DNA of 64,000 bases from Saccharospirillum sp965652395 (GTDB lineage: Bacteria > Pseudomonadota > Gammaproteobacteria > Pseudomonadales > Natronospirillaceae). The stretch is taken from positions 1-64,000 of the forward strand of contig CBFGUW010000009.1 of NCBI GenBank assembly GCA_965652395.1, read 5' to 3'. The notes under the pieces are model-generated. The model was not told the origin of the DNA and searched no databases. It saw nothing but the letters and a program-made list of their open reading frames with translations. Both the position numbers and the translations under genes were made by a program. Below are positions 35,443 through 44,201 of the stretch, one piece after another (within the stretch, counting starts at the first letter, position 1; every line of letters begins with the position of its first letter).

Positions 35443-35892
35443 TTAGCTGATATGAATCTCGGACCCTGAAAATTTGAGGTCGCGCTTCGCATCCAAGTGG
35501 ATATTCTCAGCTTTCAGCCGCAGGTTTCCATGTCGGTCGAGAACAATGCTGGCTGTCGGGGTTTGTACAACGAGCGCACTATTGGCTTTTATCACCATTT
35601 CGCCACGCTCGTTTTGGGTGATGTAGGCTGGTGCTTCGTCAGCCTTCATGGCACGGGAGTCAATATAGAGGCCTTCCTGGGTGTGGGTAACAACCACTCT
35701 ATCGCCCGCTTCCAGCCCGTTGATCTGGCTGTTGCACATTTGAAAGGGAATACTGAAATCCCTGTTTTTATGCCTTATATGAATGTAACGCTCTTCGATA
35801 CAAACAAGGTCTGCGATAAAAGGAAGGGTGTTTTCTGTTTCGGAAGACGGGGTTTGTTGAAATGATACCTGGGCACTGCTTTTAATATCCAT
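35443..35892 (-). CDS. Small OB/beta-helix protein resembling a VgrG C-terminal stub
   Basis: 149 residues, first gene of the cassette. The N-terminal half looks like a small beta-barrel (IADLVCIEERYIHIRHKNR, GLEAGDRVVVTHTQEGLYID). The C-terminal half has short alternating beta repeats (MVIKANSALVVQTPTASIVL, NLRLKAENIHLDAKRDLKF) like the triangular beta-helix of VgrG spikes. It may bridge the PAAR-like toxin to a VgrG encoded elsewhere. This assignment rests on pattern only. Confidence 0.45.
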   Translation of the reverse strand: MDIKSSAQVSFQQTPSSETENTLPFIADLVCIEERYIHIRHKNRDFSIPFQMCNSQINGLEAGDRVVVTHTQEGLYIDSRAMKADEAPAYITQNERGEMVIKANSALVVQTPTASIVLDRHGNLRLKAENIHLDAKRDLKFSGSEIHIS

Positions 35893-36127
35893 GAGGATTC
35901 CTTTTTTCCTTTACTGGTCTCAATACCAGGTAACCCTACTCCGAATTTGGTCCCCGGTGGCTGGTGAGCTTACCGAAAAGCGATTCCCGTGATTCAGTAA
36001 GCTGTTGGGAACGGCAGTTTAATTACGGGGAACTGGTGGGGAAAGGATGAAACCGCTGTCATCTCATGGTTTAAACGTTTAAGCATCGGAACTGTGACAC
36101 AAAACACACCCAATATTACAGCCTGTA
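35893..36127. promoter_or_regulatory. Upstream region of the T6SS cassette with two inverted repeats
   Basis: The 235-nt gap between fliJ and the cassette holds an inverted repeat AGCTTAC/GTAAGCT (35967-36003) and a perfect palindrome TTAAACGTTTAA (36071-36082). Either could be an operator. I found no clear -35/-10 pair, no sigma-54 site and no strong terminator for fliJ. The cassette may be partly transcribed by read-through from fliJ. Confidence 0.35.
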
Positions 36128-36577
36128 TTACTGACCACTGTTCCGCTGGGTCATCTGGCTGACCATCTCATCCAGAGCTTTCTGCTCCTGACGATCAGCT
36201 TCGATGAACTCCTCAATACTGATCTTTTCCACCAGTTGCGACAGGCTGCGGCGTCGTTGATAGAGCTTTTGCCAGCTCTGCAACAACTGCTGTTCCTGTT
36301 GCTGCCAACGTTGAATCACGTCTTCCTGTTGCTGGATGACGCTACCCAGTTGATCGATAAACCCCTGGGTCCGGCGCCACTGCATAATCGACATGCTCGC
36401 CCCGCCTTTCAGTTCGAGATACCCCTGGTATTCCTGACGATACCCGAGCAACTCGGTCAATTGAGCCCGCTCCTGCTCGATTCGCTGACGCGTTTGCGCC
36501 AGTGCCTGAGCAGCCTGATCCTCCCGTTGGCGGGCCAGACGTTCGATCAGTTGCATGCGTTCGGAGCGTTTAGCCAT
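36128..36577 (-). CDS. fliJ: Flagellar export chaperone FliJ
   Basis: 149 residues, almost entirely coiled coil, rich in Gln/Arg (LARQREDQAAQALAQTRQRI, VIQRWQQQEQQLLQSWQKLY). FliJ is the central stalk of the export ATPase. It starts 8 nt after fliI. The gene that normally follows it in pseudomonads (hsbA) is displaced by the accessory block. Confidence 0.92.
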   Translation of the reverse strand: MAKRSERMQLIERLARQREDQAAQALAQTRQRIEQERAQLTELLGYRQEYQGYLELKGGASMSIMQWRRTQGFIDQLGSVIQQQEDVIQRWQQQEQQLLQSWQKLYQRRRSLSQLVEKISIEEFIEADRQEQKALDEMVSQMTQRNSGQ

Positions 36578-36585
36578 TCAGCCCC

Positions 36586-37986
36586 CTATTGCCCTGCTCT
36601 GGCACCCGGCCGTGCCAAAGGCCGCCCTTTACGCATTCCGCCCCCCTGTGCCGGTTGTGGAGCCTGGGTCGGTGAGAGCTGCTGCAGTTGGGCCTGGCTT
36701 TGCTCGAAAGGCACCCGTTCGTTCAGGCCCTGTTGCAGGAAATCCCGAATGCGGGGGTAGAGCTGGATGGCCATGTCGATGTCTTTATCCGACCCAGGGG
36801 TGTAAGCGCCGATGGAGATCAGGTCTCGGTTCTGATGGTAGCGCGCCCATTGTTGTTTGAGCGTCTGGGCGAGTTTCATGTGCGCTTCGGGCACCACTTG
36901 GGGCATGGCCCGGCTGATGCTTTGTTCGATATCAATCGCCGGATAATGGCCTTCCTCCGCCAATCGACGGTTCAACACAAAGTGACCATCGAGAATGGCG
37001 CGGGAGGAGTCGGCCACCGGGTCCTGCTGGTCGTCGCCTTCCGTCAGGACCGTGTAGAAAGCGGTGATCGATCCTCCACCCGCCTCGGCGTTACCCGCCC
37101 GTTCGACCAATTGCGGAATGCGTGCGAATACCGAGGGTGGGTAGCCCTTGGTCGCAGGTGGTTCGCCAATCGCCAGAGCGATTTCCCGCTGGGCCTGGGC
37201 ATAACGGGTCAGGGAGTCCATCAGCATCAACACATTCCGCCCCTGTGCCCGAAAGTATTCGGCGATGCTGGTGGTGTATTGGGCGGCCCGCAACCGCAAC
37301 AGAGGGGCGTCGTCCGCCGGTGAGGCGACGACAACGGCACGCGCCAAGCCTTCTTCGCCAAGGATATCTTCAATGAATTCTTTTACTTCGCGGCCCCGTT
37401 CACCAATAAGCCCTACGATGATGATGTCCGCCGTAGTGAAGCGCGTCATCATCCCCAGCAACATGGATTTGCCCACGCCCGACCCGGCAAAAAGCCCCAA
37501 CCGCTGGCCGCGCCCTACCGTCAGAAGGCTGTTGATGGCCCTAATGCCAACGTCCAGCGGCTCACGTATCGGCTGGCGATGCAGCGGATTGATGACACTG
37601 CCGTTCAGGCTCTGCTGCACCCGGCAACTCAGAGGCCCTTTGCCGTCGATGGGCTCACCGAAGCCGTTGACCACCCGACCCAGCAGTTCATCGCCTATCA
37701 CCAATTCACTGGCGGTTTCCAACGGCACCACGCGGGCGCCAGCCCGCAGGCCGCTGAAGGGTTGGACCGGCATCAGGAAAGCTTTATCGTCCTGAAAACC
37801 CACCACCTCGGCTTCGACGGTGTTTTGACGATCGATGACCAGACAACGCTCACCCACGGTCGCATTCAGGCCGATGGCCTCCAGGGTAAGGCCCACCATG
37901 CGTGTCAGGCGGCCTTCCACGATGATGGGTGTGTTTTCGGGTATCCAGCGTTGGCTGTCGTTTAAAAAGTCAGCGAGGCGGCTCAT
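36586..37986 (-). CDS. fliI: Flagellum-specific export ATPase FliI
   Basis: 466 residues. F1-ATPase beta-like fold with P-loop GLFAGSGVGKSMLLGMM, catalytic region GLIGERGREVKEFIEDILGE and NVLMLMDSLTRYAQAQREI. It energises export substrate unfolding with FliH and FliJ. The C-terminus has a Gln/Pro-rich tail. The start overlaps the end of fliH by 17 nt. Confidence 0.97.
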   Translation of the reverse strand: MSRLADFLNDSQRWIPENTPIIVEGRLTRMVGLTLEAIGLNATVGERCLVIDRQNTVEAEVVGFQDDKAFLMPVQPFSGLRAGARVVPLETASELVIGDELLGRVVNGFGEPIDGKGPLSCRVQQSLNGSVINPLHRQPIREPLDVGIRAINSLLTVGRGQRLGLFAGSGVGKSMLLGMMTRFTTADIIIVGLIGERGREVKEFIEDILGEEGLARAVVVASPADDAPLLRLRAAQYTTSIAEYFRAQGRNVLMLMDSLTRYAQAQREIALAIGEPPATKGYPPSVFARIPQLVERAGNAEAGGGSITAFYTVLTEGDDQQDPVADSSRAILDGHFVLNRRLAEEGHYPAIDIEQSISRAMPQVVPEAHMKLAQTLKQQWARYHQNRDLISIGAYTPGSDKDIDMAIQLYPRIRDFLQQGLNERVPFEQSQAQLQQLSPTQAPQPAQGGGMRKGRPLARPGARAGQ

Positions 37987-39097
37987 CGTCAGCCTCCTGG
38001 TCCGGGTCGGATTCGGGTTTTTCGGGGCCGCTCTCCTCGTCGTTTAGTGGCTCTTCTTGTTGCTGGGGTTCGTTCTGTGGGAGGTCAGCGGATTCTGCGG
38101 ACGGTTCATCTGAAGGCTCATCGGCTCCTTCGGCTTGGGATGTTGTGTCGTCGCCCTGAGATTCGTGCGTTGGCGATGCTTCCGTTGAGGGTTCGTCGAC
38201 CGGTTCAGATTCATTCATAACCTCAGCAGACGACTCGATACCGGTCTCGGCTGCCGGTTCCTCGGCATCGGTCAACTCTTCCACCGGTTGCGGCGCCTCG
38301 GCGGGTGGCAGCGGCCAGGGTTGCTCCAGCTCGGTTAGCCGTTCGGAAAGCCCCAGATGGGCCAGCAGGTTGGAGACCTGCTGTCGATAGCGATGTTCCA
38401 GCGTGCAGTCGATGTAGCTGAATCGGGTGCGTACAACACATCCACCGCGCGTTATCTTGTCATTGGATTCCAACGTCCAGTGGCTTTCGGCGATACGCGC
38501 CACCAGGGCTTCGTCGTCCGGATGCAACTCTATGATCAACCGTTCATCGGCATTGGGCAGGGCCTGGATGGCCGCATGGGCCAGACTGACGATATGGTCG
38601 GGGTGAAGAGAGAGCTCGGCGTCGATCACGTTGCGGGCAATACGAGTGGCCAATAACACCAGACCTTCTTTCAGAGCCTCCTCTTGCTCGGGCAAGGCAG
38701 ACTTAAGACTTTCCAGCAGTGCCACCAATGGTTGGAGCTCCTTCTCGATGCGCTCGTCTTCGGCGGCTCGGGCGGCCTCGAAACCGGCTTTTTCACCGGT
38801 TTCACGCCCCTGGGCTTCTCCGGCCTGAAAGCCTTCCTGGTGGCCCTGCTCGCGACCGTCGGCCTGTCCCTGACGCATCCCCTGTTCATAGCCGGATTCG
38901 AAGCCTTCGTTGTAGGCATCTTCATGAATCTGACGAATTTCTTCGGCGGTGGGCAGAGAGATCTCTTCTTCGGTGAGATCCTCACTCGATACCCCTTGGG
39001 GTTCGGGCATGGGGTTGCCCCGGCTGTCCCACCGGGGCAGACGGTAGGTTTCAATGTCCGAGCCGGACTCGGGCGGTTGCTTGGGTTTAGAAGACAT
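37970..39097 (-). CDS. fliH: Flagellar export regulator FliH with long acidic tail
   Basis: 375 residues, against about 235-280 usual. The N-terminus carries GxxxG-type repeats (NEGFESGYEQGMRQGQADG) and the middle the FliH/V-type ATPase E domain (LPNADERLIIELHPDDEALV). The last roughly 110 residues (after about 265) are a Glu/Ser/Asp/Pro-rich, probably disordered tail with stretches such as EPSDEPSAESADLPQNEPQ. FliH inhibits and docks FliI. The tail is unusual for the family and its role is unknown. Confidence 0.9.
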   Translation of the reverse strand: MSSKPKQPPESGSDIETYRLPRWDSRGNPMPEPQGVSSEDLTEEEISLPTAEEIRQIHEDAYNEGFESGYEQGMRQGQADGREQGHQEGFQAGEAQGRETGEKAGFEAARAAEDERIEKELQPLVALLESLKSALPEQEEALKEGLVLLATRIARNVIDAELSLHPDHIVSLAHAAIQALPNADERLIIELHPDDEALVARIAESHWTLESNDKITRGGCVVRTRFSYIDCTLEHRYRQQVSNLLAHLGLSERLTELEQPWPLPPAEAPQPVEELTDAEEPAAETGIESSAEVMNESEPVDEPSTEASPTHESQGDDTTSQAEGADEPSDEPSAESADLPQNEPQQQEEPLNDEESGPEKPESDPDQEADDEPPR

Positions 39098-39123
39098 AGA
39101 GGGCCATTGAGTTGGTCACACCG

Positions 39124-40182
39124 TTACACCATGGCGTCGCCGCCGGAACCACCCAGAACGATCTCGCCGACATCGGCCATGCGCCGTGCGATGTTGAGAA
39201 TTTCCTTCTGCGCCATTTCGACGTCGGTGATGCGCACAGGCCCCATAGCCTCCATATCGTCTTTGAGGATTTCGGACGCACGTTTGGACATATTGCCCAG
39301 TATTTTTTCCTGCACGGAAGGGTCGGAGCCCCGCAATGCCACCTTGAGCGTATCGGTGGGCACTTCGCGCAGCAGTGTCTGTATACCCCGGTCGTCGATA
39401 TCCGCCAGGTTGTCGAATACAAACATGAGGTCGGATATCTCGGTGGCAAGGTCTTCGTCGACCTCTTTGATGCCGTCCATGATTTCCGCTTCGATGCTCG
39501 ATTCGAGAAAGTTCATGATCTCCGCGGCCGTCTTCACGCCGCCCAAGGACTGGGACTGTGCCCCGGCACTGGAAGAGAACTGTTTTTCCAGAATAGCGTT
39601 GAGTTCCGACAGCGCCGCTGGCTGTACGGTTTCGAGCGCGGCGACTCGCATAATGATGTCGAGGCGGACTTTCTCGGGGAACTGCGCCAGAATTTCAGAC
39701 GACTGATCCGGGTCGAGATAGGCGATCACAATGGCTTGAATCTGCGGGTGTTCGTTGCGGATGATGTCCGCGACGGCACGGGCCTCCATCCATTTGAGCG
39801 TATCCAGACCGGTGGTGTTGCCGCCAAGTAGAATACGATCGATCAGGCCGGTGGCTTTGTCGGCCCCCAACGCCTGAGTCAGCATGTTGCGGATGTAATC
39901 ACCGGCACCGATACCCAGGCTTGTCTGACCACCGACTTCTTCAAGAAACAGCCTCACAGCCCCTTCGAGCTGATCCTGTCGAACTTCCGACAGACCGGAC
40001 ATGGCGGTACCCACACGCTGCACTTCTTTCGGCCCCAGATGTTTCAACACCTCGGCGGCATCCGCCTCACCCACACTCATCAACAGGATAGCGGCGCGGT
40101 CCAACCAGGAAATCCCATCGAGCGCGCGTTCAGCGCCTTCTTTATCCTGAGGTACCGGCAGATTTCGCTTTTGTTCAGTCAT
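39124..40182 (-). CDS. fliG: Flagellar motor switch protein FliG
   Basis: 352 residues. The N-terminal FliF-binding, middle (EHPQIQAIVIAYLDPDQSSEIL) and C-terminal torque domains (LMFVFDNLADIDDRGIQTLL, VALRGSDPSVQEKILGNMSK) are all present. Charged residues in the C-terminal helix contact the stators. The start lies inside the fliF end (8-nt overlap). An N-terminal extension of about 20 polar residues is seen. Confidence 0.97.
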   Translation of the reverse strand: MTEQKRNLPVPQDKEGAERALDGISWLDRAAILLMSVGEADAAEVLKHLGPKEVQRVGTAMSGLSEVRQDQLEGAVRLFLEEVGGQTSLGIGAGDYIRNMLTQALGADKATGLIDRILLGGNTTGLDTLKWMEARAVADIIRNEHPQIQAIVIAYLDPDQSSEILAQFPEKVRLDIIMRVAALETVQPAALSELNAILEKQFSSSAGAQSQSLGGVKTAAEIMNFLESSIEAEIMDGIKEVDEDLATEISDLMFVFDNLADIDDRGIQTLLREVPTDTLKVALRGSDPSVQEKILGNMSKRASEILKDDMEAMGPVRITDVEMAQKEILNIARRMADVGEIVLGGSGGDAMV

Positions 40183-41947
40183 TGTTCATTACCCAGCGTT
40201 TGAGCACCAACGCAACCCGACCCGGATCTTCCGCGATCAGCCCGCGCAGGGCATCCAACTGCCGTTCGAACGTTTCGGACGGGCCCGGCAGTTGATATTC
40301 TTCGACGGTACTCAGCGTTACTTTGTCGTCGGTGATGGTATCTTCATCGACATCCAGCGACGCCAGCACATCGTCTTCCGATTCCTGTTCGGCCTGGCCC
40401 CGGTTGAGCAAGTGACGCAGCGCCGGTCGCAACACTCCAAACACCAATATTAGTACAAAGAGCCCGGCCAGGATTTGTTTGGCGATATTCCAGAACCAGG
40501 GCTGGGTGTACCAGGCTGGGACCTCCATGGTGGTTTCTTCCGCCTGGAAGCTGGAGTTGACGACGTTGATACTGTCACCCCGGCTCGGGTCGTAGCCTAC
40601 GGCGTCCTGCACCAGCAGGCGCATTCTCTGCAAGTCCTCATCGGTCCATTGCTGGGCTTCCACCGCACCGGTTTCAGGATTGGTACGCTTCAGGTCATCA
40701 ACCACGACGGCCACGGTCAGACGGCGCACCCGGCCCTGCTGAAACTGGGTATAGCTCAGGGTACGATCCACCTCATAATTGCGCGTCGCTTCGCTACGTG
40801 TAGTGCTGGGAGGCTGTGCCTGTTGTTGGCCTTCCGGGTTTTGTTCCGGTGCATTGGCCGCTCCGGGCGGTTGATTGGTCAGCGCGCCCGGCACGCCGCC
40901 TTCGGCTTCCCCTACCCGCTCTTCATTGATGGTTTGCTCACTGCGAAGCGCGATAAGATCCGGGTTGTATAGCTCTTCCGCCTGTTCGACTTTGGTGAAG
41001 TCCACATCGGCCGAGACCTCAGCACGAAAGTTGTTGGACCCGACCACCGGGCTCAGAATGGAGTTGATTCGGTTGACCAGGCTTTCTTCCACACGACGGG
41101 TGTAATCAAACTGACGGTTGGTCAATTCTTCTTCGGCGTTTTCGTTCTCGTCGGATAACAAACGGCCACGCTGATCAACAATCGATACATTTTCCGGTTT
41201 CAACTCAGGAATGGACGATGCCACCAGATTGCGTATCGCTTTGACCGATTCAGGGTCCATTTGCGCACCGGCGTAGAGGTCCGCGAAGACCGAGGCGCTG
41301 GGTTCTCGCTGATCACGAACGAAGACTGAGCGCTCGGGAATCGCCAGATGCACACGAGCGGTACGCACCTGATTGATGGAAGAGATGGTTCGCGCGAGCT
41401 CGCCTTCCAGACTGCGCAGGTAACGGGCGTTCTCCATGAATTGGGAGGTGCCCAGAGGCTGGTCCTGATCGAGCAACTCATAGCCAATGGTTTGATCATT
41501 TGACAAGCCAGCACCGGCCACCGCCAGACGCGCCTGATGCAGGTCACTTTCGCGAACCAACACCACCCCGCTTGACGGATCGATATCGAAGCCGATGCGG
41601 TTCGCCTGCAGTACTTCGATAACGTCGTTCGCGTCGAAGGAATTGGCGCTGTTCATCAATGGCCGATAACTTTCTTTTTGCGACCAGAGCACCACACCCA
41701 GCCCCAAAGCTATGCTGGCGGCAAGGCCTATCAACAAACCGAACTGACGCATGACTGTAAGCTTGTTAAAGCCCAACGTAAGCGGATGCATGCGACGGTT
41801 GCCGCTGTCTTCTTTCTCCACCAGATCGGCCCGCTCGGTGGCGGTCATTCCCCTACCCTGACGCTCAGTCGAGGGGAAGGAGTCGCCGCCTTGCTGGGCG
41901 CTTGCACCGCGGGCGGAGCCTGTCGCGGCGGGTACGTTTTCAGTCAT
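40175..41947 (-). CDS. fliF: Flagellar MS-ring protein FliF
   Basis: 590 residues. An unusually long polar N-terminus (about 60 residues) precedes the first membrane segment (LLIGLAASIALGLGVVLW). Ring-building domains follow (NRIGFDIDPSSGVVLV, AIPERSVFVRDQREPSASV), then a Gln/Pro-rich loop, the second membrane segment (AKQILAGLFVLILVFGVL) and a C-terminal FliG-binding tail. It is the base on which the flagellum assembles. Confidence 0.97.
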   Translation of the reverse strand: MTENVPAATGSARGASAQQGGDSFPSTERQGRGMTATERADLVEKEDSGNRRMHPLTLGFNKLTVMRQFGLLIGLAASIALGLGVVLWSQKESYRPLMNSANSFDANDVIEVLQANRIGFDIDPSSGVVLVRESDLHQARLAVAGAGLSNDQTIGYELLDQDQPLGTSQFMENARYLRSLEGELARTISSINQVRTARVHLAIPERSVFVRDQREPSASVFADLYAGAQMDPESVKAIRNLVASSIPELKPENVSIVDQRGRLLSDENENAEEELTNRQFDYTRRVEESLVNRINSILSPVVGSNNFRAEVSADVDFTKVEQAEELYNPDLIALRSEQTINEERVGEAEGGVPGALTNQPPGAANAPEQNPEGQQQAQPPSTTRSEATRNYEVDRTLSYTQFQQGRVRRLTVAVVVDDLKRTNPETGAVEAQQWTDEDLQRMRLLVQDAVGYDPSRGDSINVVNSSFQAEETTMEVPAWYTQPWFWNIAKQILAGLFVLILVFGVLRPALRHLLNRGQAEQESEDDVLASLDVDEDTITDDKVTLSTVEEYQLPGPSETFERQLDALRGLIAEDPGRVALVLKRWVMNND

Positions 41948-41997
41948 GCTCGGTCCTGTTTATCCGTTGCCAATTGTTGGTGTGCCTGGCAGTACGA

Positions 41998-42453
41998 TTA
42001 AATCGGCATGTTCATGATGTCTTTATAGGCATCGACCATCTTATTGCGTACCTGGGTCATGGCCTGGAAAGAGACGCTGGATTTCTGCAGCGCGATCATC
42101 ACTTCGGGGAGATCCACCTTGGGGTCCCCCATTTCATAGCGGGTGGCCAGTTCATTGGCGACCTTCTGGTTCTCATTGACGGTGTTGAACGCCGACTCGA
42201 ACATATCACCAAATGATGGGACATCCTGAGTCTGCTGGACGTTATTCAACTCATTGATGCCGCCTGGTGCCTGGATACCCTGGGGCGACTGCGTCTGCGA
42301 AGTCGGCTGCGCCTGTTCGCGTGCCTGTTGAATTTGCTGTGCAAAGGACGGGCCTTGAGTGGTGCCGGGAGCGGTCGGCTGAGCGGTTTGCATTTGCTCG
42401 CGAATTGCCCGCATCTGTCCCAGTACGTTTTGTATGTCGAGACGGTCGGCCAT
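41998..42453 (-). CDS. fliE: Flagellar rod/MS-ring connector FliE with Gln/Pro-rich insert
   Basis: 151 residues, longer than the usual 100-115. The conserved C-terminal half (VPSFGDMFESAFNTVN, DLPEVMIALQKSSVSFQAMT) is normal. The N-terminal part contains a Gln/Thr/Pro-rich insert (about 20-70). FliE is the first substrate exported and joins the MS ring to the rod. It is the first gene of fliE-F-G-H-I-J, with a sigma-54 promoter at 42593. Confidence 0.93.
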   Translation of the reverse strand: MADRLDIQNVLGQMRAIREQMQTAQPTAPGTTQGPSFAQQIQQAREQAQPTSQTQSPQGIQAPGGINELNNVQQTQDVPSFGDMFESAFNTVNENQKVANELATRYEMGDPKVDLPEVMIALQKSSVSFQAMTQVRNKMVDAYKDIMNMPI

Positions 42454-42592
42454 GGTTCTCTCCCCTGGATCACCCGCATGGGGACGGGTGTCAAAAAAAC
42501 GGTGGTGTTCTTTCGGCTGAAGAGGGTTCCGGTGTAGGAAGCGACAAATTTAAGGCACTTCGTTCGGAATTCTTCGGTACTGGGGGATACTC

Positions 42593-42608
42593 AGCAAATG
42601 GTGGGCCA
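42593..42608 (-). promoter_or_regulatory. Sigma-54 promoter for fliE-fliJ
   Basis: Minus-strand TGGCCCACCATTTGCT, exact GG-N10-GC spacing, 140 nt upstream of fliE. It lies in the 312-nt fleR-fliE gap, which also contains a compound palindrome at 42681-42749. Confidence 0.7.
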
Positions 42609-42680
42609 ATCTTTGCCGGTGGCAGGGTTTTGCCGGTGCTTCATTGAAGTCGGGGGTGAGTATTTTTTGGCAGAAAGAAT

Positions 42681-42749
42681 GTCGCGCACGGCGTGCGCTC
42701 CTACATATTGAGTAGGAGCGCATGGTCCGCATCCGGCGCCGTGCGCGAC
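42681..42749. repeat. Compound REP-like palindrome between fleR and fliE
   Basis: Outer arms GTCGCGCACGGCG (42681-42693) and CGCCGTGCGCGAC (42737-42749) are perfectly complementary. They enclose an inner palindrome, TGCGCTCCTA / TAGGAGCGCA (42694-42722). The sequence resembles pseudomonad-type REP elements with a GTAGGAGCGC core. It probably ends or stabilises the fleSR transcript. Confidence 0.8.
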
Positions 42750-42765
42750 AATTTGGCGATGTAGC

Positions 42766-44178
42766 TTACCGAATACCGGCTATCGCACCATCCACATCCA
42801 TACCAATCTCACGCATCCTGGCCAACTTGTAACGCAAGGTCCTGGCGGAGATCCCCAGTTTTTCAGCGGCTTTGTTTTTACGACCCTGGGTTACCCTCAA
42901 GGCGTTTAAAATCAGTTCAAATTCACGGGTCTTCAAATTGCGATGGATACCGTCATCGGATTCGCAACCGGCACTTTCATCGCCTTCGTCTTCGGCGATC
43001 ATCTCCGGCGCTTCACTGACGGACGGCCTGATCGACCGCGTCGATTCAAAATCGATTAAATGCTCCCCGTCCAGGCCCAGATCCTGGGCGGTGACCCATT
43101 GGCCACTTTGCAGAATCAGAGCGCGCTGCAAGGCATTGTCCAACTCCCGAATGTTGCCCGGCCAGGAATAACCAAGAATTCGCGCCCGTGCGGATTCATC
43201 CAGACTGATACCGCTTTTATGCATTTTCGCGGCATGTTTCGCCAACAGATGATTGGCCAACGGAATCAAATCGCCAGGACGGTGACGAAGAGGCTGCCAC
43301 TGCAACGGGAACACGTTCAATCGATAATACAGATCTTCCCGGAACCGCCCTTCGCGAACTTCCGTTAACAGGTCACGGTTGGTAGTGGCCAACACCCGCA
43401 CATCGAGTGCTATGGTTTTGCGACCACCAATGCGTTCCACTTCGCGCTCCTGCAAGACACGCAACAGTTTTGCTTGCAGCCCCAAATCCATCTCGGAGAT
43501 TTCATCCAACAACAGAGTACCGCCATTGGCTTGTTCGAATTTTCCGGGCTGACTTTGAATAGCACCGGTGAAAGCCCCTTTCTCATGGCCGAACAGAGTG
43601 GCTTCCAACATGTTCTCGGGAATGGCGGCACAGTTTAAGGCAACGAAGGGTTCCGATGCGCGTGCGGAGGACTGGTGAATGTAGCGGGCAAGCACTTCCT
43701 TGCCGGTCCCGCTTTCTCCACTGATCAGAATGGTGCTGTCCGTCGCCGCAACTTTTCGCGCCAATTGCAGCACCTGCTGACTACCCGGCTCCACAGCTAT
43801 GGGGTTGTCTTGATTGGCAGGCTGCGGCCGACCGTGACGCTCAATAAGTTCGATCAGTTGGTGAGGCTCAAAGGGCTTGACCAGATAATCAACGGCACCA
43901 TTTTGCATCGCGGATACGGCCCTATCGACGGCAGCATAGGCCGTCACCAACAAAATAGGAATCTGCGGTTTATTGGCGCGCACATAGTCCAGCAATTCAT
44001 GGCCGTCCATGCCTGGCATGTTGACATCGCTGACGATGAAGTCGATTTGAGTATCACCCAACCGGGCCACGGCCGCTTCACCGCAATCCGCTTCTATTAC
44101 GGTAAAATCCGAGAGCATTAATGTATCGGCGACCGCTTCACGCAAGCTGGCATCATCTTCAACAATTAGAATACGCAT
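42766..44178 (-). CDS. fleR: Sigma-54-dependent flagellar response regulator FleR (FlrC)
   Basis: 470 residues. Receiver domain with D51 (FIVSDVNMPGMDG), AAA+ domain with Walker A GESGTGKEVLARYIH and the sigma-54 contact motif GAFTGAI, and a C-terminal Fis-type helix-turn-helix (AAEKLGISARTLRYKLARM). It activates class III flagellar genes. It lies 23 nt downstream of its kinase fleS. Confidence 0.96.
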   Translation of the reverse strand: MRILIVEDDASLREAVADTLMLSDFTVIEADCGEAAVARLGDTQIDFIVSDVNMPGMDGHELLDYVRANKPQIPILLVTAYAAVDRAVSAMQNGAVDYLVKPFEPHQLIELIERHGRPQPANQDNPIAVEPGSQQVLQLARKVAATDSTILISGESGTGKEVLARYIHQSSARASEPFVALNCAAIPENMLEATLFGHEKGAFTGAIQSQPGKFEQANGGTLLLDEISEMDLGLQAKLLRVLQEREVERIGGRKTIALDVRVLATTNRDLLTEVREGRFREDLYYRLNVFPLQWQPLRHRPGDLIPLANHLLAKHAAKMHKSGISLDESARARILGYSWPGNIRELDNALQRALILQSGQWVTAQDLGLDGEHLIDFESTRSIRPSVSEAPEMIAEDEGDESAGCESDDGIHRNLKTREFELILNALRVTQGRKNKAAEKLGISARTLRYKLARMREIGMDVDGAIAGIR

Positions 44179-44201
44179 GCTGTTCTCCTCATGCTGGACG
44201 G

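Noticed and set aside
36071..36082. Palindrome TTAAACGTTTAA as a definite operator
   Set aside because: A 12-bp palindrome occurs by chance in AT-rich DNA and no promoter elements flank it; noted only as a possibility.
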